From Heligmosomoides polygyrus polygyrus (taxonomy: Eukaryota > Nematoda > Chromadorea > Rhabditida > Heligmosomidae), in contig OX377206.1 of the NCBI GenBank assembly GCA_947396885.1, positions 86,239,960 to 86,303,959 of the forward strand: 64,000 nucleotides of DNA, read 5' to 3'. Position 1 is the first letter of the stretch; every line of letters begins with the position of its first letter. The translations under genes and the position numbers were made by a program. Of the stretch, positions 32,014 through 42,542 are shown piece after piece. The notes under the pieces were generated by a model that was given only the letters and a program-made list of their open reading frames with translations, was not told where the DNA came from and made no database searches.

Positions 32014-32350
32014 CGACACGAAAATAGCGAAGAATACCCAGACGTCTTCTCCCTGCATGGGAACTTCGGCCCTGGGGCAATCGAGGTCGCTGAACACGAA
32101 TCTGAAGTTTGTTCTTAAAGTATCGATCACCGTCAATCGATATTGATCAAATTACGGTGCGGGAAAATAGCGGAAAATACGTAAACGTCTTCTACCCGCC
32201 TGGAAACTTTACCCCTGGGGTAACCGTTGTCGCTGAACACGAATCTGAAGTTCGTTTTTGCAGTATAGATTATCGTCTATCGATACTGATAAAATTACGC
32301 GGCGGGAAAATAGAGGTAAAAACCCAGACGTCTTCTACGTACCAGGGGAT
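32014..32350 (+). repeat. 143-bp minisatellite, about 2.4 units
   Basis: Units start near 32018, 32161 and 32304 at an exact 143-bp spacing; ACGTCTTCT recurs at 32042, 32185 and 32328. The shared core is GGGAAAATAGCG, ACGTCTTCTACCC, CCCTGGGG, CGCTGAACACGAATCTGAAG and a GATAT-rich link. The third unit is truncated. A single unit is at 38780-38850 and a diverged inverted pair at 4325-4655. Confidence 0.85.
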
Positions 32351-33300
32351 TCGGAAGACGTGCGAAATACGTCGTGCAATGTACCTGGTGATTTAGAAGG
32401 TGTGCCTATGGACGTTGTCCGCTAACGGTGGATCATTGAGTGGGACCAGTACCAGTAATGGGGGACCGTTTCCCTAAGGGACGACTAGTAGTGAGGAACC
32501 AATAGGTCGTCCTATCATACTATATAGTATACATACTGCAAGACTTTTGCACTGCTAGGTAGAGAAAAAGCTGCACAAGTAGGGCAGCTAGCTTAATGTG
32601 ATTGTCCTTAGCTTAGTGATACTGCAACGTCGCGCGAAGCGTGCAAGTACAAGGCACGCCGATAGGCGTGTCGGAGCACTTGTCTATTATATGACAACTG
32701 AAAGTTGGAGGATACCGCGTACAACTAACCCGGATAACAGTACAATTCGAGTCAGTTCTTAAAAGCAGCTTGCATTGCATTCTGTCGTTAAAAGTTTAAG
32801 TTAGAAGTTTAATCTACTTCTGATTTCTATACTACTGTGGCCGGCGGGTTTTAGCTGAGCTAGATTTTATCCTTAGTGCTTCTTCTCATTGTCTTCTCGT
32901 GCCAAAGTTTTTGGCTTGATTTGTGTCCTGCACTTCAGCAATTTTACCCATTATCTGACTCAATTTACTGGAGATGACCAGCTGAAGATCCACATTCCAA
33001 ATCCAGAAGTAAGATAAGGTCGACATTTTTCACAAATTGAGCAGGAAACAAACTCTAAAAAGTTTCGAAGAAGAGCATACTACCAAAATCGTTAGAGCAC
33101 TACAAAACACTTGTTGCCATGCATCTCCATTTTGTTTCTTAATATAATAGTTTACTTCCTGTTGTTGTTATTGTCTGGCGTTCGTATCTACATATCAAGG
33201 ACACATACATACCCATCCCCACATAAAGCGTACATATCTGTTCCGTTCTTTAACGTATTTTGTTCGATTTGCACAGCTTTTGGCTTAGATTTTTACGCAT
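32350..33300. other. no gene recognised
   Basis: No coding frame with motifs. A short hydrophobic frame at 33111-33302 is likely chance. Confidence 0.35.
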
Positions 33301-33305
33301 AACGA

Positions 33306-33586
33306 TAGAGGACCGCGTTATTCAATCCCTTTTGGGATGCACCATGCGTTCCGCTTCTCGGGACGTCGTGGAGGCGGTTTCAATGCGTACTTTGCCATAC
33401 AATGGCAAGCAGTGGCCATTCGATGAACAATTCAGTGCTCCATCCTCCCCAGAAAAGTCTGGACGCTAATTTACCGATCCCTGAAGGATGGAAGGCTTGG
33501 TTGGCCTGGGCGGGAACTCCGAACCAAGAACCTGATTTCGGGTGCATGCGACAGCCGGCACCTCCTCCACTGCGCTACGCACTCCC
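33306..33586 (-). mobile_element. SINE-A copy
   Basis: Reverse copy: GGATGCACCATGCGTTCCGC, ACGTCGTGGAGGCGGTTTC, ATGGAAGGCTTGGTTGGCCT, GCCGGCACCTCCTCCACTGC. Moderately diverged, and the head is missing a few bases. Confidence 0.82.
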
Positions 33587-33715
33587 TTCTTGCTCAGGGC
33601 TCATGCTAATCTTCTCTATATTATTCCAGTTTTAGTATATGTCAGGAATAAACAGCAAACACACAATGAACTTAAATTTTAGTTTTTTAAAATTTCACGT
33701 ATACTTTTTTCAATA

Positions 33716-33746
<31 letters not shown>

Positions 33747-33747
33747 G
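33716..33747. repeat. AAAT microsatellite
   Basis: About eight AATA units. Confidence 0.9.
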
Positions 33748-33749
33748 AG

Positions 33750-34690
33750 TGAAAGTTCCACGTTCAAAAGCTGTGTGAGATAAGCGGCCTCTTACAAATG
33801 GCATGACGGTCTCTGCTGAGATGAGCTGCCCTTAGAGCATTAGAGCAGTATGTGAATTGGCGTGGATTTGATGGCGCTGTGAACTTGCGCACATGTCTCT
33901 CACTTCTTCAGCGAAACGACGACGACGACGTCTGTCGGGAACATCTTTGGTTGCATCGATCTCTAAGCTAATCTCCATCTTTCGGCTTAGTTTAGTAAGC
34001 ACTACATAGTGCGGCTGGCCGGCAGGGCGCTTTGGCCCGCTCGACCGATCTCTATGCACGTATGAGATGCTAAGCAAGTAGCATGCGAAGAGGCCGTCGA
34101 TGTAGGCCGCATCTCAAACATGTCCATATGTCCATATCACTTCGATTTCACTCGTTCGCTGACAGTCGTCGCCGTTTAATTAGTCATGTTTTGGCAGTAG
34201 CAGCAATAGAAGTAGTAGTAGGAGTACGTAAACAAGAGCCGGGCCAGCTTCGGGAACGATTACGAAGTAGTGGCCGGGTCTGGAGAGCACATATGACTGG
34301 GAAAACGCTGCGATTAGGCAACGCGTGAAACGCGTTCTCTATTTAGAACGGCGGCGAAAGCATGATCACATATGAGAGGGCGAGAAATGGTTACGACTAG
34401 AGGGCCGCCACCCCTAAAGCCACTCGTGCCGCGTGGTTAAGCCGTCAAGAAGGCAAGTGGTTCGGCGAGAGGGCACGGGATAGACTCTGCTATGCGGAAT
34501 GGAAACGGAGGAACCAGCGTCCTGCGCATGCTTCTCTGTTCAGCGCCAAACTCGAACTGCTGACAAACACTGAACTCAGCTTCAATTTTACGGCTAATTT
34601 GCTGAAGTTCCATCATCTAATTTTCCATTTTCTTGACCTAATTTTCGATTTTAGTATTATTGCGGGTAGTTTTAGAGTTCTTTAGTGCTG
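33750..34690. other. no clear gene; probable LINE upstream part near the end
   Basis: The region 34400-34690 precedes the RTE reverse-transcriptase frame and is GC-richer than its surroundings. It may hold decayed RTE sequence, but no motif is visible. The frames at 33832-34077 and 34083-34328 carry no known motif. Confidence 0.3.
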
Positions 34691-35870
34691 CTGTTTAGTG
34701 CGACCACATACATACCATTACGAAGCTCATCGAAGTGTCGCGAGAGTACAAGGTGCCGCTGTGCCTTATGTTCATCGACCTGAAGAAGGCATTCGACTCC
34801 GTCGAAATTGAAGCGGTCGTTGAAGCCCTGCTCACTCAGGGCGTCCCTACTGTGTATATCAGAGTCCGAGAGCTGTACAGTGGATTCACGACCAAGATCT
34901 CACCATTCTGCAACGACGTCGTCATCGACGTGAAGAGAGGGGTTCGGCAGGGAGATACCATATCCCGAAGCTATTCAGAGCCACCCTCGAAAACGTCATG
35001 CGCGAACTAGAATCGGAAGACATGGGAGTGAAGGTCGACGGCCGGCAACTGCACCATCATCGCTACGACATTGTGCTCATAACACCGAGCATCAGCCAGG
35101 TGGAGCAAATGCTGGCCGACTTCGATCGTGTATGTCGGAACATTGGACTGCAGCTGAATCTTACGAAGGCGGTGTTCATGAGGGGGGACAAGTTTTTGAT
35201 GCCCCATTTTCGCTCAACGAAACGAACATCTCCGAGGGCTCCAGCTACGTGTATCTGAGTCGCGAAGTCAATATTGCCAACGACCTAGGGCCAAAGCAGT
35301 CATAAGGCAACGAGCGGCTTGGGAAGCTTTCAAGAGCGCCGAAGAAGTCGCAAAGAAGACGAAGAACGTCCGACTCCGTCCCCACCTATTCGACTCCACT
35401 GTTATTTTTGCCTTAACATACGCCTCAGAGACCTGGGCTATACGAAAACAGGATGAACCCGCGATCAGTGTCGTGTAGCGTGGAATCGAGCTTACGTTGA
35501 TTGGAGTCACACGACTCACGCAAGTGAGAGAAGGCCTCCGGAGTTCCGAGCTTCGCCGAAGTTCGACGATCAGATACGCTGCCGCATGGACCAAGCCGTC
35601 GAAAATTAGGTGGGTCGGCCACATAATGCGCTTCGAAGACACCCGCTGGACGAGAGCCGTCACCGACTGGATTCCGCGGGATGTCAAGACGCCCACCAAC
35701 GCGTTGGTCGGATTCTTCGTGAAAGCCCTGAACGACCGATATGACGGTCTTCGTGCCCCTCGAGCGAAGAGGATCCATTGGAGCACTCTGGCACGCGACA
35801 GGGACGAATGGAGACGCTGCTGGCGCTCGCTCGAGCAAGTCGATGATCAACGGGACGGCTGATGATACAG
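34690..35870 (+). mobile_element. RTE LINE, 5'-truncated copy
   Basis: The reverse-transcriptase palm region reads SREYKVPLCLMFIDLKKAFD and VKRGVRQGDTIS. A frameshift after TIS leads to FRATLENVMRELESEDMGVK. The catalytic box is lost: where LRFADDIVLI is expected the frame reads HRYDIVLI, a 6-bp deletion removing the metal-binding pair. The C-terminus (35497-35862) is intact and diagnostic: IRWVGHIMRFEDTRWTRAVT, DWIPRDVK, TLARDRDEWRRCW, ending DDQRDG. The 3' end GATGATACAGGTGAG follows. The other 3' remnants in this window (8205, 13760, 53060) match this part. Confidence 0.88.
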
Positions 35871-35884
35871 GTGAGTTCTAAAGT

Positions 35885-36120
35885 TGATATGTTGGGTTGT
35901 TAGTTACTCAGCCATTTTTTACATGGTTATTCATGTAATAAACATTAAAAGCTAAGCATTAGACACTAAACTCAACAACAAATGCGCAGCGCTTCGTCAT
36001 CCATGTCTCGGTGCTTTCAAAGATGCTTGATTGAAAGTGCTATGTACCAACAGCTAAACATGGTGGAAGAAGCAGATGTTGTTTAGAAACAAAAATCGAC
36101 CACTTATGCGTACATATTTT
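35885..36120. other. no gene recognised
   Basis: AT-rich intergenic sequence between the LINE end and the next SINE. Confidence 0.35.
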
Positions 36121-36125
36121 TAACC

Positions 36126-36412
36126 TGGGCGCGTGACAGCGCAGTCGGAGGAGGCGCTGGCTGTTGCGTGGATTCCAATTCAAGGTTCTTGGCTCGGATT
36201 GTCCAACCAGCCCAACCCTCCGGAGTTAGTGAATTGGTACCAGACTCGTCTGAAAAGGACAAAATGCTGACCTGTTGATCGGCTGGCCATGGTAAGCCAT
36301 TGTATAGGTCAATCACGCACTCACATCGCCTACATGACATCCCGAAGAAGTGAAGTGGGTGGCGCATCCCGAGAGAGATTGATTAGCGCCGTCAACTCTC
36401 CTTATCCTCTAT
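36126..36412 (+). mobile_element. SINE-A copy
   Basis: GGGCGCGTGACAGCGCAGTC, GTTCTTGGCTCGGATTG, TTGGTACCAGACTCGTCTG, GATCGGCTGGCCATGG, GGTGGCGCATCCCGAGA, and the tail CGTCAACTCTCCTTATCC. Full length, moderately decayed. Confidence 0.82.
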
Positions 36413-36419
36413 TCATAAG

Positions 36420-36625
36420 ATGGATGTGTAATAGCGCAATCAAAGGAAGCACAGCCTGTCATGTGCACTCCTATTCTACTTCTCTTGTTTCGGTCCTGCC
36501 CAGGTTAACCAAGAATACGTACCATCCCTCCGGGGTCACAGAATTGGCGCCAGGCTCGTCCGTAAATGATGAAACTTTGTCTTTTCCATAGGCTGGTCAC
36601 CGCGAGTCATTATTTAGCGAAAGGA
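36420..36625 (+). mobile_element. SINE-A copy, truncated, in tandem with previous
   Basis: Begins about 8 bp after the previous copy in the same direction: GTAATAGCGCAATCAAAGG, CCAGGTTAACCAAGAA, CATCCCTCCGGGGTCACAGA, CCATAGGCTGGTCACCGCG. It lacks the last ~70 bp. Confidence 0.65.
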
Positions 36626-36649
36626 AGAAGAAATTAGAGAAACTGATGA

Positions 36650-37020
36650 ATTTTTTTGGGTATGATTTGGCGGTACTTGTGAAGCAAAGGGCCCGTGGTG
36701 CCGTGGGGTTGCCGGTAAACATGTTAACGCGGCAAGCCCACGGCACCACGGGGCCGGTACTTATGAAGCACCCGTCCTCGGATGCCGTGGGTTGAAGCGC
36801 TTCGGTTGCCGTTGCCGCATTAACATGTTTCCCGGCAGCCCCACGGCACCACGGGCCCTTTGCTTCATAAGTACCGATTTGGCCTTTACAATGACTTGAT
36901 GTCGCCGGTCGATAAACAAGTCAGTGTTGTATCCTTCCCAGACAAGTCTGGTACCAATTCACCTACCCCGGAGAGGAGAAAGGCTTGGTTGGCTTGGGCG
37001 AGAAACCCGAACCAGACAGC
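36650..37020 (-). mobile_element. SINE-A copy interrupted by palindromic MITE
   Basis: The tail remnant TTTTTTTGGG and GATTTGGC precede the insertion. After it come CCTTTACAATGACTTG, GATAAACAAGTCAGTG, CAGACAAGTCTGGTACCAA and CCCGAACCAGACAGCCGGC. A short forward tail piece (GCGTATCCCAAAAACGA, 37026-37062) is joined to the end. Confidence 0.7.
36672..36875. mobile_element. 204-bp palindromic element with 8-bp TSD
   Basis: Arms of 65 bp (36671-36735 and 36812-36876) are near-perfect reverse complements, starting GGTACTTGTGAAGCAAAGGG and ending CCCTTTGCTTCATAAGTACC. GATTTGGC flanks it on both sides (36664-36671, 36876-36883), inside the SINE. The interior has a second, inner pairing around AACATGTTAA and a repeat of the end sequence GGTACTTATGAAGCA at about 36757, so it may be two overlapping copies of one ~120-bp palindrome. 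The 8-bp duplication suggests hAT. Confidence 0.78.
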
Positions 37021-37214
37021 CGGCGGCGTATCCCAAAAACGACTAATTAATGCCGCTCTTGGAAGAAGCGGTGAGATTAATTAACGGTTGAGGAAAAATG
37101 CTCTTATTTGTTTTTATTTGGTGTACTATCCTACAGAAAATGAACAGCATGAGTTTTTATGCTACGGAGTTATCTCAGCTTATTCGATGTCACATATCTG
37201 TCAAATCCGAGCTG

Positions 37215-37400
37215 CTCGGGCTGTCAGAGGAAGCGCCGACTGCCAGATGCACTTCAGTTTGAGGTTTTTGTTTGGGAACCGTCCATGCCAACCAAGTCTG
37301 CTATCATTCCGTGGGCGGCGAGTTGGCATGAGGCTTGTGTGCGAACAATAAATCGCTGCCTTCTTCATCGGCTAGCCACAAGACATTGGATCCGACGCCA
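37215..37400 (+). mobile_element. SINE-A copy (strongly decayed)
   Basis: CAGAGGAAGCGCCGACTGCC, GTCCATGCCAACCAAG, GGCGGCGAGTTGGCATGAGG, TTCTTCATCGGCTAGCCAC keep the order of the SINE. Confidence 0.5.
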
Positions 37401-38280
37401 ATTCGGATAATTCAGATCCGTAATTTGAAACGCTGGTTTAAAGGCTTGGGTCAACAATGGGCGTTTTGAATAGACCGGGTCTTAAGGCATTTTAAATTGG
37501 AGTGATTTTTACCAGTTCGGACTCCGATAATTCCGATAAATAAATAAATAACTGATTTTGATAAAAAATCTGATGTCCTATCCGATTTGATATCCGATGT
37601 GAGGTGCGAAGATAAACCAGTTATTTTGATCATCCGAAAACGCGTTCTTGCTGAAGACACTCCTGAACTGAACTATCCTTAGGATCTGGGGGCTTCCAAA
37701 AATGCCATTATTCGTGTAACCCTTTATACCGGCTTTGGAAAAATGACGGATTCGAATCGTCCGAATCGGTGTCGGCTTCAATGTCTACTAGCCACATAAG
37801 GTCGTAAACCTGGGCTCGTGAGCCAAATGTCTTTACGGTAAGATGATAATTGTTTTCGCGTTGTTTTTTTTTGTTGTTGAAAGAAGCATAGGCATTATTT
37901 TTCTTTTGCTAAATATGTATGTGCTGGGCTATTCTTTCGGCAAAGCAAGGTGCCAGTCCCTCCGTTTAATTTTTTTTTAATTTCAACTTCAGAGCTGCAA
38001 TAGATTTTTATGTAATGTAGACAATGGATTCGTGCAGCATGGGTACCAGAATTTTAAGAGACCAAGTTGTTGGGTAACTCAAGTTCCATGGTTGTTCACA
38101 AATTCTAAAACCATAGTGAGACCACGCTGGAATCCTCGACTTCCAGTTTCCTCCTAGCTGCTTGCGTTTTTCTTCCTCTAAAATTGATGGATGTGTGTTC
38201 TTATTTTTCGACTGCACTTTTATCGACCATTTCTCAGTGTTTTTTTTTTGCGTTAGTTGTCTGTTTTGACACTTTGCTAG
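37400..38280. other. no gene recognised
   Basis: AT-rich, with scattered TCCGATA/ATTCGGA motifs around 37390-37770 that look like a very decayed version of the TTCGAA-type repeats. No frame with motifs. Confidence 0.3.
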
Positions 38281-38324
38281 TGTATGTCTACTATACTTGT
38301 GCTCGAATAATCGAGTTCGAATAA

Positions 38325-38535
38325 TTATTCGAATAATTTATTCGAATTCGATTTTCGATTATTTGGTTATTCGAGTTTCGCAAATTCGAATAGTTATTCG
38401 AATTCGATTATTCGAGTTTTGCAAATTCGAATAATTATTCGAATTCGATTATTCGAGGTTCGAAAATTCGAATAATCATTCGAATTCGATTGTTCGAGGT
38501 TTGAAAATTCGAACAATATTCGAATTTCGAATACG
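38325..38535. repeat. 41-bp TTCGAA minisatellite (left array)
   Basis: TCGAG recurs at 38371, 38412, 38453 and 38494, an exact 41-bp period. The unit contains AAATTCGAATA and ATTCGAATTCGATTA. About five units including degraded edges. Confidence 0.9.
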
Positions 38536-38779
38536 TGGTTGTTTCGAATGTGGCACAATGATGATTTTTGTAAGCGACGTTCGTTCCGGTGACGATTGTT
38601 TTCGACAGTACACTGTCGAGAAGCGCACCGTTGCGAAAACGCATTTAATATATCCTACTATACATAGAAGAGTGGTGTGCGTGTGCGCGTGCGTGTTTCC
38701 ATCGGTCCATCACAACTGGTTTGGGGGGGGGGGTGGCGTATTAGCGATACAGAGCGCACTTGATGGCGATCGACTGCGG

Positions 38780-38850
38780 TCCGAAGCTTCGGCCCTTGGG
38801 GTAGTCGATCCCGCTGAACACAAATCTGAAGCTCGTTTTTAAAATTATCG
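38780..38850 (+). repeat. single unit of the 143-bp repeat family
   Basis: CTTCGGCCCTTGGGGTAGTC and GCTGAACACAAATCTGAAGC followed by TCGTTTTTAAAATTATCG match the core of 32014-32350. Confidence 0.65.
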
Positions 38851-38851
38851 G

Positions 38852-39578
38852 TTGAAGTTGATCGAGCTATTGATTTTCTATGGTGAATTCGTTGAGACGA
38901 ATCAATTGCATGACCAGTCTTCGTTGATATTTTCAAAATCTAACTTCACATTTGCATGCTATGTGACCACGACTGTCATCAGTGCCATACAGGTTCTTAT
39001 TCGCATTGGCGGGTTCCTTTACTCTAAGGTACCTAAAGCATCGATAAGGAACAAATACCTGGGTCTTCACACATTGGCTTCTCGCAGGAAATTCTTTGAT
39101 ATTTGTCGAGTTTATAAGTTAATCCACTACTCGCGCTTTGGAGGTTCCAAATTCTTAATTCTGCGTGTTTTTCAAACAAAGGGTGGGCCTGAGAAGATTC
39201 TTATCAGTCGGCCTAGGAGTAAGCTGAAGGTGGCCCTTTCACCTCATAGGGCAGCCAACACATATCTCAAGGCGACGAGATGTATGCCGTCCTCCTTTTC
39301 CCTGGGTCAGCTTGAGCGATCTGTTAAGAAGTCGCAGTTGAATTATGAAGTTTAACACATTAGAGCCTTGCCGGCTTATTCGGTTCAGCCTAACAGACTT
39401 TTTATTCATGCCTTAATTAGTCACTGATCAGACATTGGCATATGTCGCTCTGTGTATGTCTCCGTGTTTGACATTGGCTTGACTCGCTCTAGGTGTGATT
39501 CCATGTTGTTATGTTGTTGAAATACTTTTTCCTGGTGCATGCGCTTATCGCGAACGTATTGGATAGATAAATAAATAA

Positions 39579-39633
<55 letters not shown>

Positions 39634-39634
39634 A
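38852..39634 (+). mobile_element. CR1/jockey-like LINE 3' fragment
   Basis: An open frame (38852-39355, 167 codons) resembles the C-terminal part of CR1/jockey-type polyproteins: LGLHTLASRRKFFDICRVYK, then RPRSKLKVALSPHRAANTYL. An untranslated stretch and a TAAA microsatellite tail (39565-39634, about 17 units) follow. It is 5'-truncated with no catalytic domain left. The tail lies directly against the Tc1 foldback. Confidence 0.6.
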
Positions 39635-39639
39635 CCTGC

Positions 39640-40437
39640 AGATGACTGTGTATGGATGCATTACCTTGTTGGAAAATGAGGTTGAGCCTACGAAATCTTC
39701 TGAAATATGGCAAAAGGTGATCTTCCTTGTAGTCTTTACTGTTCATCATACACGAGACGAACTTCCGAGACGAACGAGACAAGTCCTCATCGAGAAAACG
39801 CAGCCCAACCATGAGATTTCCACCGCCAAAATTGCGCCCAGGTGATACACGACCTCCTTTCTCAGATTTCTACAGTAGTGTAAAAGAAGTGGAATCTTGA
39901 TGGGCCCGATGGGTACAGGCACTATTGGAGATTAGAGATTTGAGGCGGGAGAAGTGAGTATTCTACAGGCGCAATTTTGTCGGTGGAAGTCTCATGGTTT
40001 GAGCTGCGTTTTCTGGATACGAACTTGCTGCCATGGCGTTCGTCTCGTGTAGGATGATCAGTGAGGACTACCAGAAACTGACTATCTACTGCCATATTTC
40101 AGAAGATTTTGTAGACATAACCTTATTTTCCAACACGATAATGCATCCATACACGTCGCAGTCAACTACAGGTTGGCTTAAATCCAACAGAATTCAACCT
40201 ATGAAGTGGCTTGTTGTTCTTCAGATCTCAACCCGAAAACTAGAAAGCTTGTGGGACATTCTTGTGCACAAAGTGTACAAAAATGGAACCACTTACACTT
40301 TGGTCTCTGGTCTGAAGAACGCCATACTTGATGCATGGACCAATGTTAAGCAAACTGTTATTGATAATCTTATTAGTAGTATGCCAAATAGAATTTTCGA
40401 TATTGTTTATAACAAAAGTAATGTGATGAAGCACTAA
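39640..40437 (+). pseudogene. Tc1 transposase remnant as a foldback
   Basis: The plus-strand frame 40033-40437 gives a Tc1-type C-terminus: ESLWDILVHKVYKNGTTYT, LKNAILDAWTNVKQTVIDNL, ISSMPNRIFDIVYNK. Upstream, LIFQHDNASIH-like sequence (about 40115-40150) carries the second catalytic Asp. The same stretch appears inverted at 39640-39865, where the minus strand reads RRLNLIFQQGNASIH with the Asp replaced by Gly. The inverted arms of about 225 bp are separated by about 75 bp. Confidence 0.75.
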
Positions 40438-40474
40438 TGTTACCTTGTCTGTAGGTACTTTTGTGATTAATCAG

Positions 40475-40672
40475 GGGCCGAATTCATCCACGACTTACGT
40501 AGTTTTAACGGAGAATTGTAAGCGTATCATGCGATATGGTGAGCGATAAGCTGCGTTATCTGAGCTTTGACTATGCGGAAATCTCAGATAACGCAGCTTA
40601 TCGCTTACCATATCGCTTGATAAGCTTACAATTCTCCGTTAAAGTTACGTAAGTCGTTGATGAATCCGGCCT
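40475..40672. mobile_element. palindromic MITE, about 198 bp
   Basis: Left arm GGGGCCGAATTCATCCACGA, ACTTACGTAGTTTTAACGGA and GATAAGCTGCGTTATCTGAG; the right arm is its complement, ending GATGAATCCGGCC. The arms span nearly the whole element with a centre near 40570. Target duplication is unclear. Confidence 0.8.
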
Positions 40673-40919
40673 CGGGTTTTCTATGGAGCGAACTTATATT
40701 TTGCACCGGTCTCCATTTGTTAAATTTTCAGTTAGAGTTTGTGGTATCCTGCACTGATAAGATAAACTGCTTAGAATTCTTCTATAGAAGCTTTCGCTAG
40801 TGAGGGGTACGATGGTAACGTTACTGAGACTCGGCAGCGGGTTCTTGGGAACTAATGGACAAATCGGGGTGAACTATTTTGCACCGGGGTGTATTAAGTT
40901 TTAATAAAGTTTATTCGAT

Positions 40920-41175
40920 TATTCGATTTTTCGAATATTCGATTATTCGGAAATTCGAATAACCAAAAAATGGGGTTATTCGATTATTTGGAAATTCGAA
41001 TAAACGAAAAATGGGGTTATTCGATTATTCGGAAATTCGAATAACTGAAAAAATGGTGTTATTCGATTATTCGTTCATTCGAATTTTCGAAAAATAGGGT
41101 TATTCGATTATTTGGGAATTCGAATAACCAAAAAGATAGGGTTATTCGATTATTCGTTCATTCGAAAAATTTTAA
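40920..41175. repeat. 41-42-bp TTCGAA minisatellite (right array)
   Basis: GTTATTCGATTA recurs at 40975, 41016, 41058, 41099 and 41141, spacings of 41-42 bp. The unit contains GGAAATTCGAATAAC and AAAAAATGGG. About six units, in inverted sense relative to the left array. Confidence 0.9.
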
Positions 41176-41199
41176 AAAAGCACAAGTATAATGTCTACT

Positions 41200-42525
41200 A
41201 TGTATGTTTGCTACTGTGTTTGAGCGCGTCCTACCACGCATATAATAAATAAATGAATAAATATAAATAAATAACCAAAAACGACATCAAACTTCTTTCT
41301 TGGTATCCTGTAGAAGTGAATTTCTTGGCACATCCTAGATAAAGATTTTCGAGTTCTATTAAAACGTCTTTCATGTAATCCGATCACTATTTGACTGACG
41401 ATCAACGCATGGAATCGCATGGAATCTAACTAAAAGTCACAGCTATAGAGACAGATTTCAGTTTGGTCCTTACCCTAGAGAATTTCGTTCTTTTTCAAAA
41501 AACAATTTTCGATACTCTATTGTTTCAAAAATGTATTGAAATGTTATTATTTTTTTAATCGAAAAGCTCGAACTGTATTTCATAAAAGGTGGTTTACTGT
41601 TGTTTATGCAATTCTGCTGCGTATAGTAGCCATTTCTGTTATGATCTGACGCCTGCTAAGATAAATCATGGACAAGTTCAGGTTCTCCAAACGCGTTCAA
41701 GAAAACACATTTGAACACCTCCACTGAAGCGCTGCGCAGAGATAGTAGTCCCGCCAAATTTTAGGTGTTCCTCTTGCCGAAATATTCATTAGTCTAAAGG
41801 GCAAAGCGCTTTAGACGAACGGTTCTTCCATCATTTACTCCAGAAAGTACGCTAGGTCATATGCATCCGTAAATACGTCCATTGCTTAGAATCTTCGAGA
41901 ATGCACATATTCACCCGCTCCAGAAGCTTGAAAATTACTACACCTGACTTCTCATTCTGTCCAGAAAGGACGAGAAGTGAGTTGTCTACTTGAAGCATAC
42001 AAACTCCAAGAAATAACCTCCAAAAAACATGTCCCTGCTCCTCCTTGAGTGCAAAAGAATTGCTATGGCGTTGAGGAAAAAGTACTATCCGATTCTTTCT
42101 TCCCTATCTGTAAGCTCATGGAGGATATCTAAGGGTTGGATCGAAATGTGGCATGTTTTTGAAACGTTATCTAGCGTATGCAAGCGCACGTATAAAGGGC
42201 ATCGGCGAGACATGGCAGTGAACTCCTAATCTTGCCAACAGAGCACTCATTGTGCGCCGGCTCAACTGTTTACAGCAAGCTAATAAAAGCGCGCGAAACA
42301 ATGAGTACACATTCGATAAAATATATGTATGCTCCTAAATCAAATGGTCTCCACTGGGAGAGCCCCCTGCCGTCGCCGCCTCTCGTCGTCTGTCGCCGCT
42401 CCATCCATTCCGGATCGATCGTTGCACTCGCTGTCGTCGTTTTTGTTCCCTGCCGTCGCCGCTTCTCGTCGACTTTCCCCTATCTGTTCCAGATCGCCAG
42501 ACTTTCGTCGAAAGTCGAGCTACCG
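41200..42525. other. no gene recognised
   Basis: A degraded SINE-A tail may lie at 41278-41375 (TCCTGTAGAAGTGAATTTC, GGCACATCCTAGATAAAGA). A CCCTGCCGTCGCCGC motif occurs twice (about 42366 and 42449). No frame with motifs. Confidence 0.3.
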
Positions 42526-42542
42526 TCGGATCGCACATTTGC

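Larger units (their letters stand above)
38292..41190. mobile_element. candidate 2.9-kb DNA element with subterminal arrays
   Basis: Inverted ends of 12 bp, TATACTTGTGCT (38292) and AGCACAAGTATA (ending 41190), are flanked by perfect 8-bp duplications ATGTCTAC (38284-38291, 41191-41198). Just inside each end lies an array of 41-42-bp units rich in TTCGAAT (38325-38535, 40920-41175), and the two arrays are in roughly inverted orientation. Between them are a minisatellite unit, a LINE 3' fragment, a Tc1 foldback and a palindromic MITE; no transposase of its own is seen. The 8-bp duplication fits hAT. Alternatively the ends could be chance, but a 12+8 match flanking paired arrays is unlikely. 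Confidence 0.65.

Noticed and set aside
38325..41175. The 41-bp arrays as a CRISPR
   Set aside because: Units are directly adjacent without unique spacers, differ by substitutions, and the setting is eukaryotic transposon DNA.
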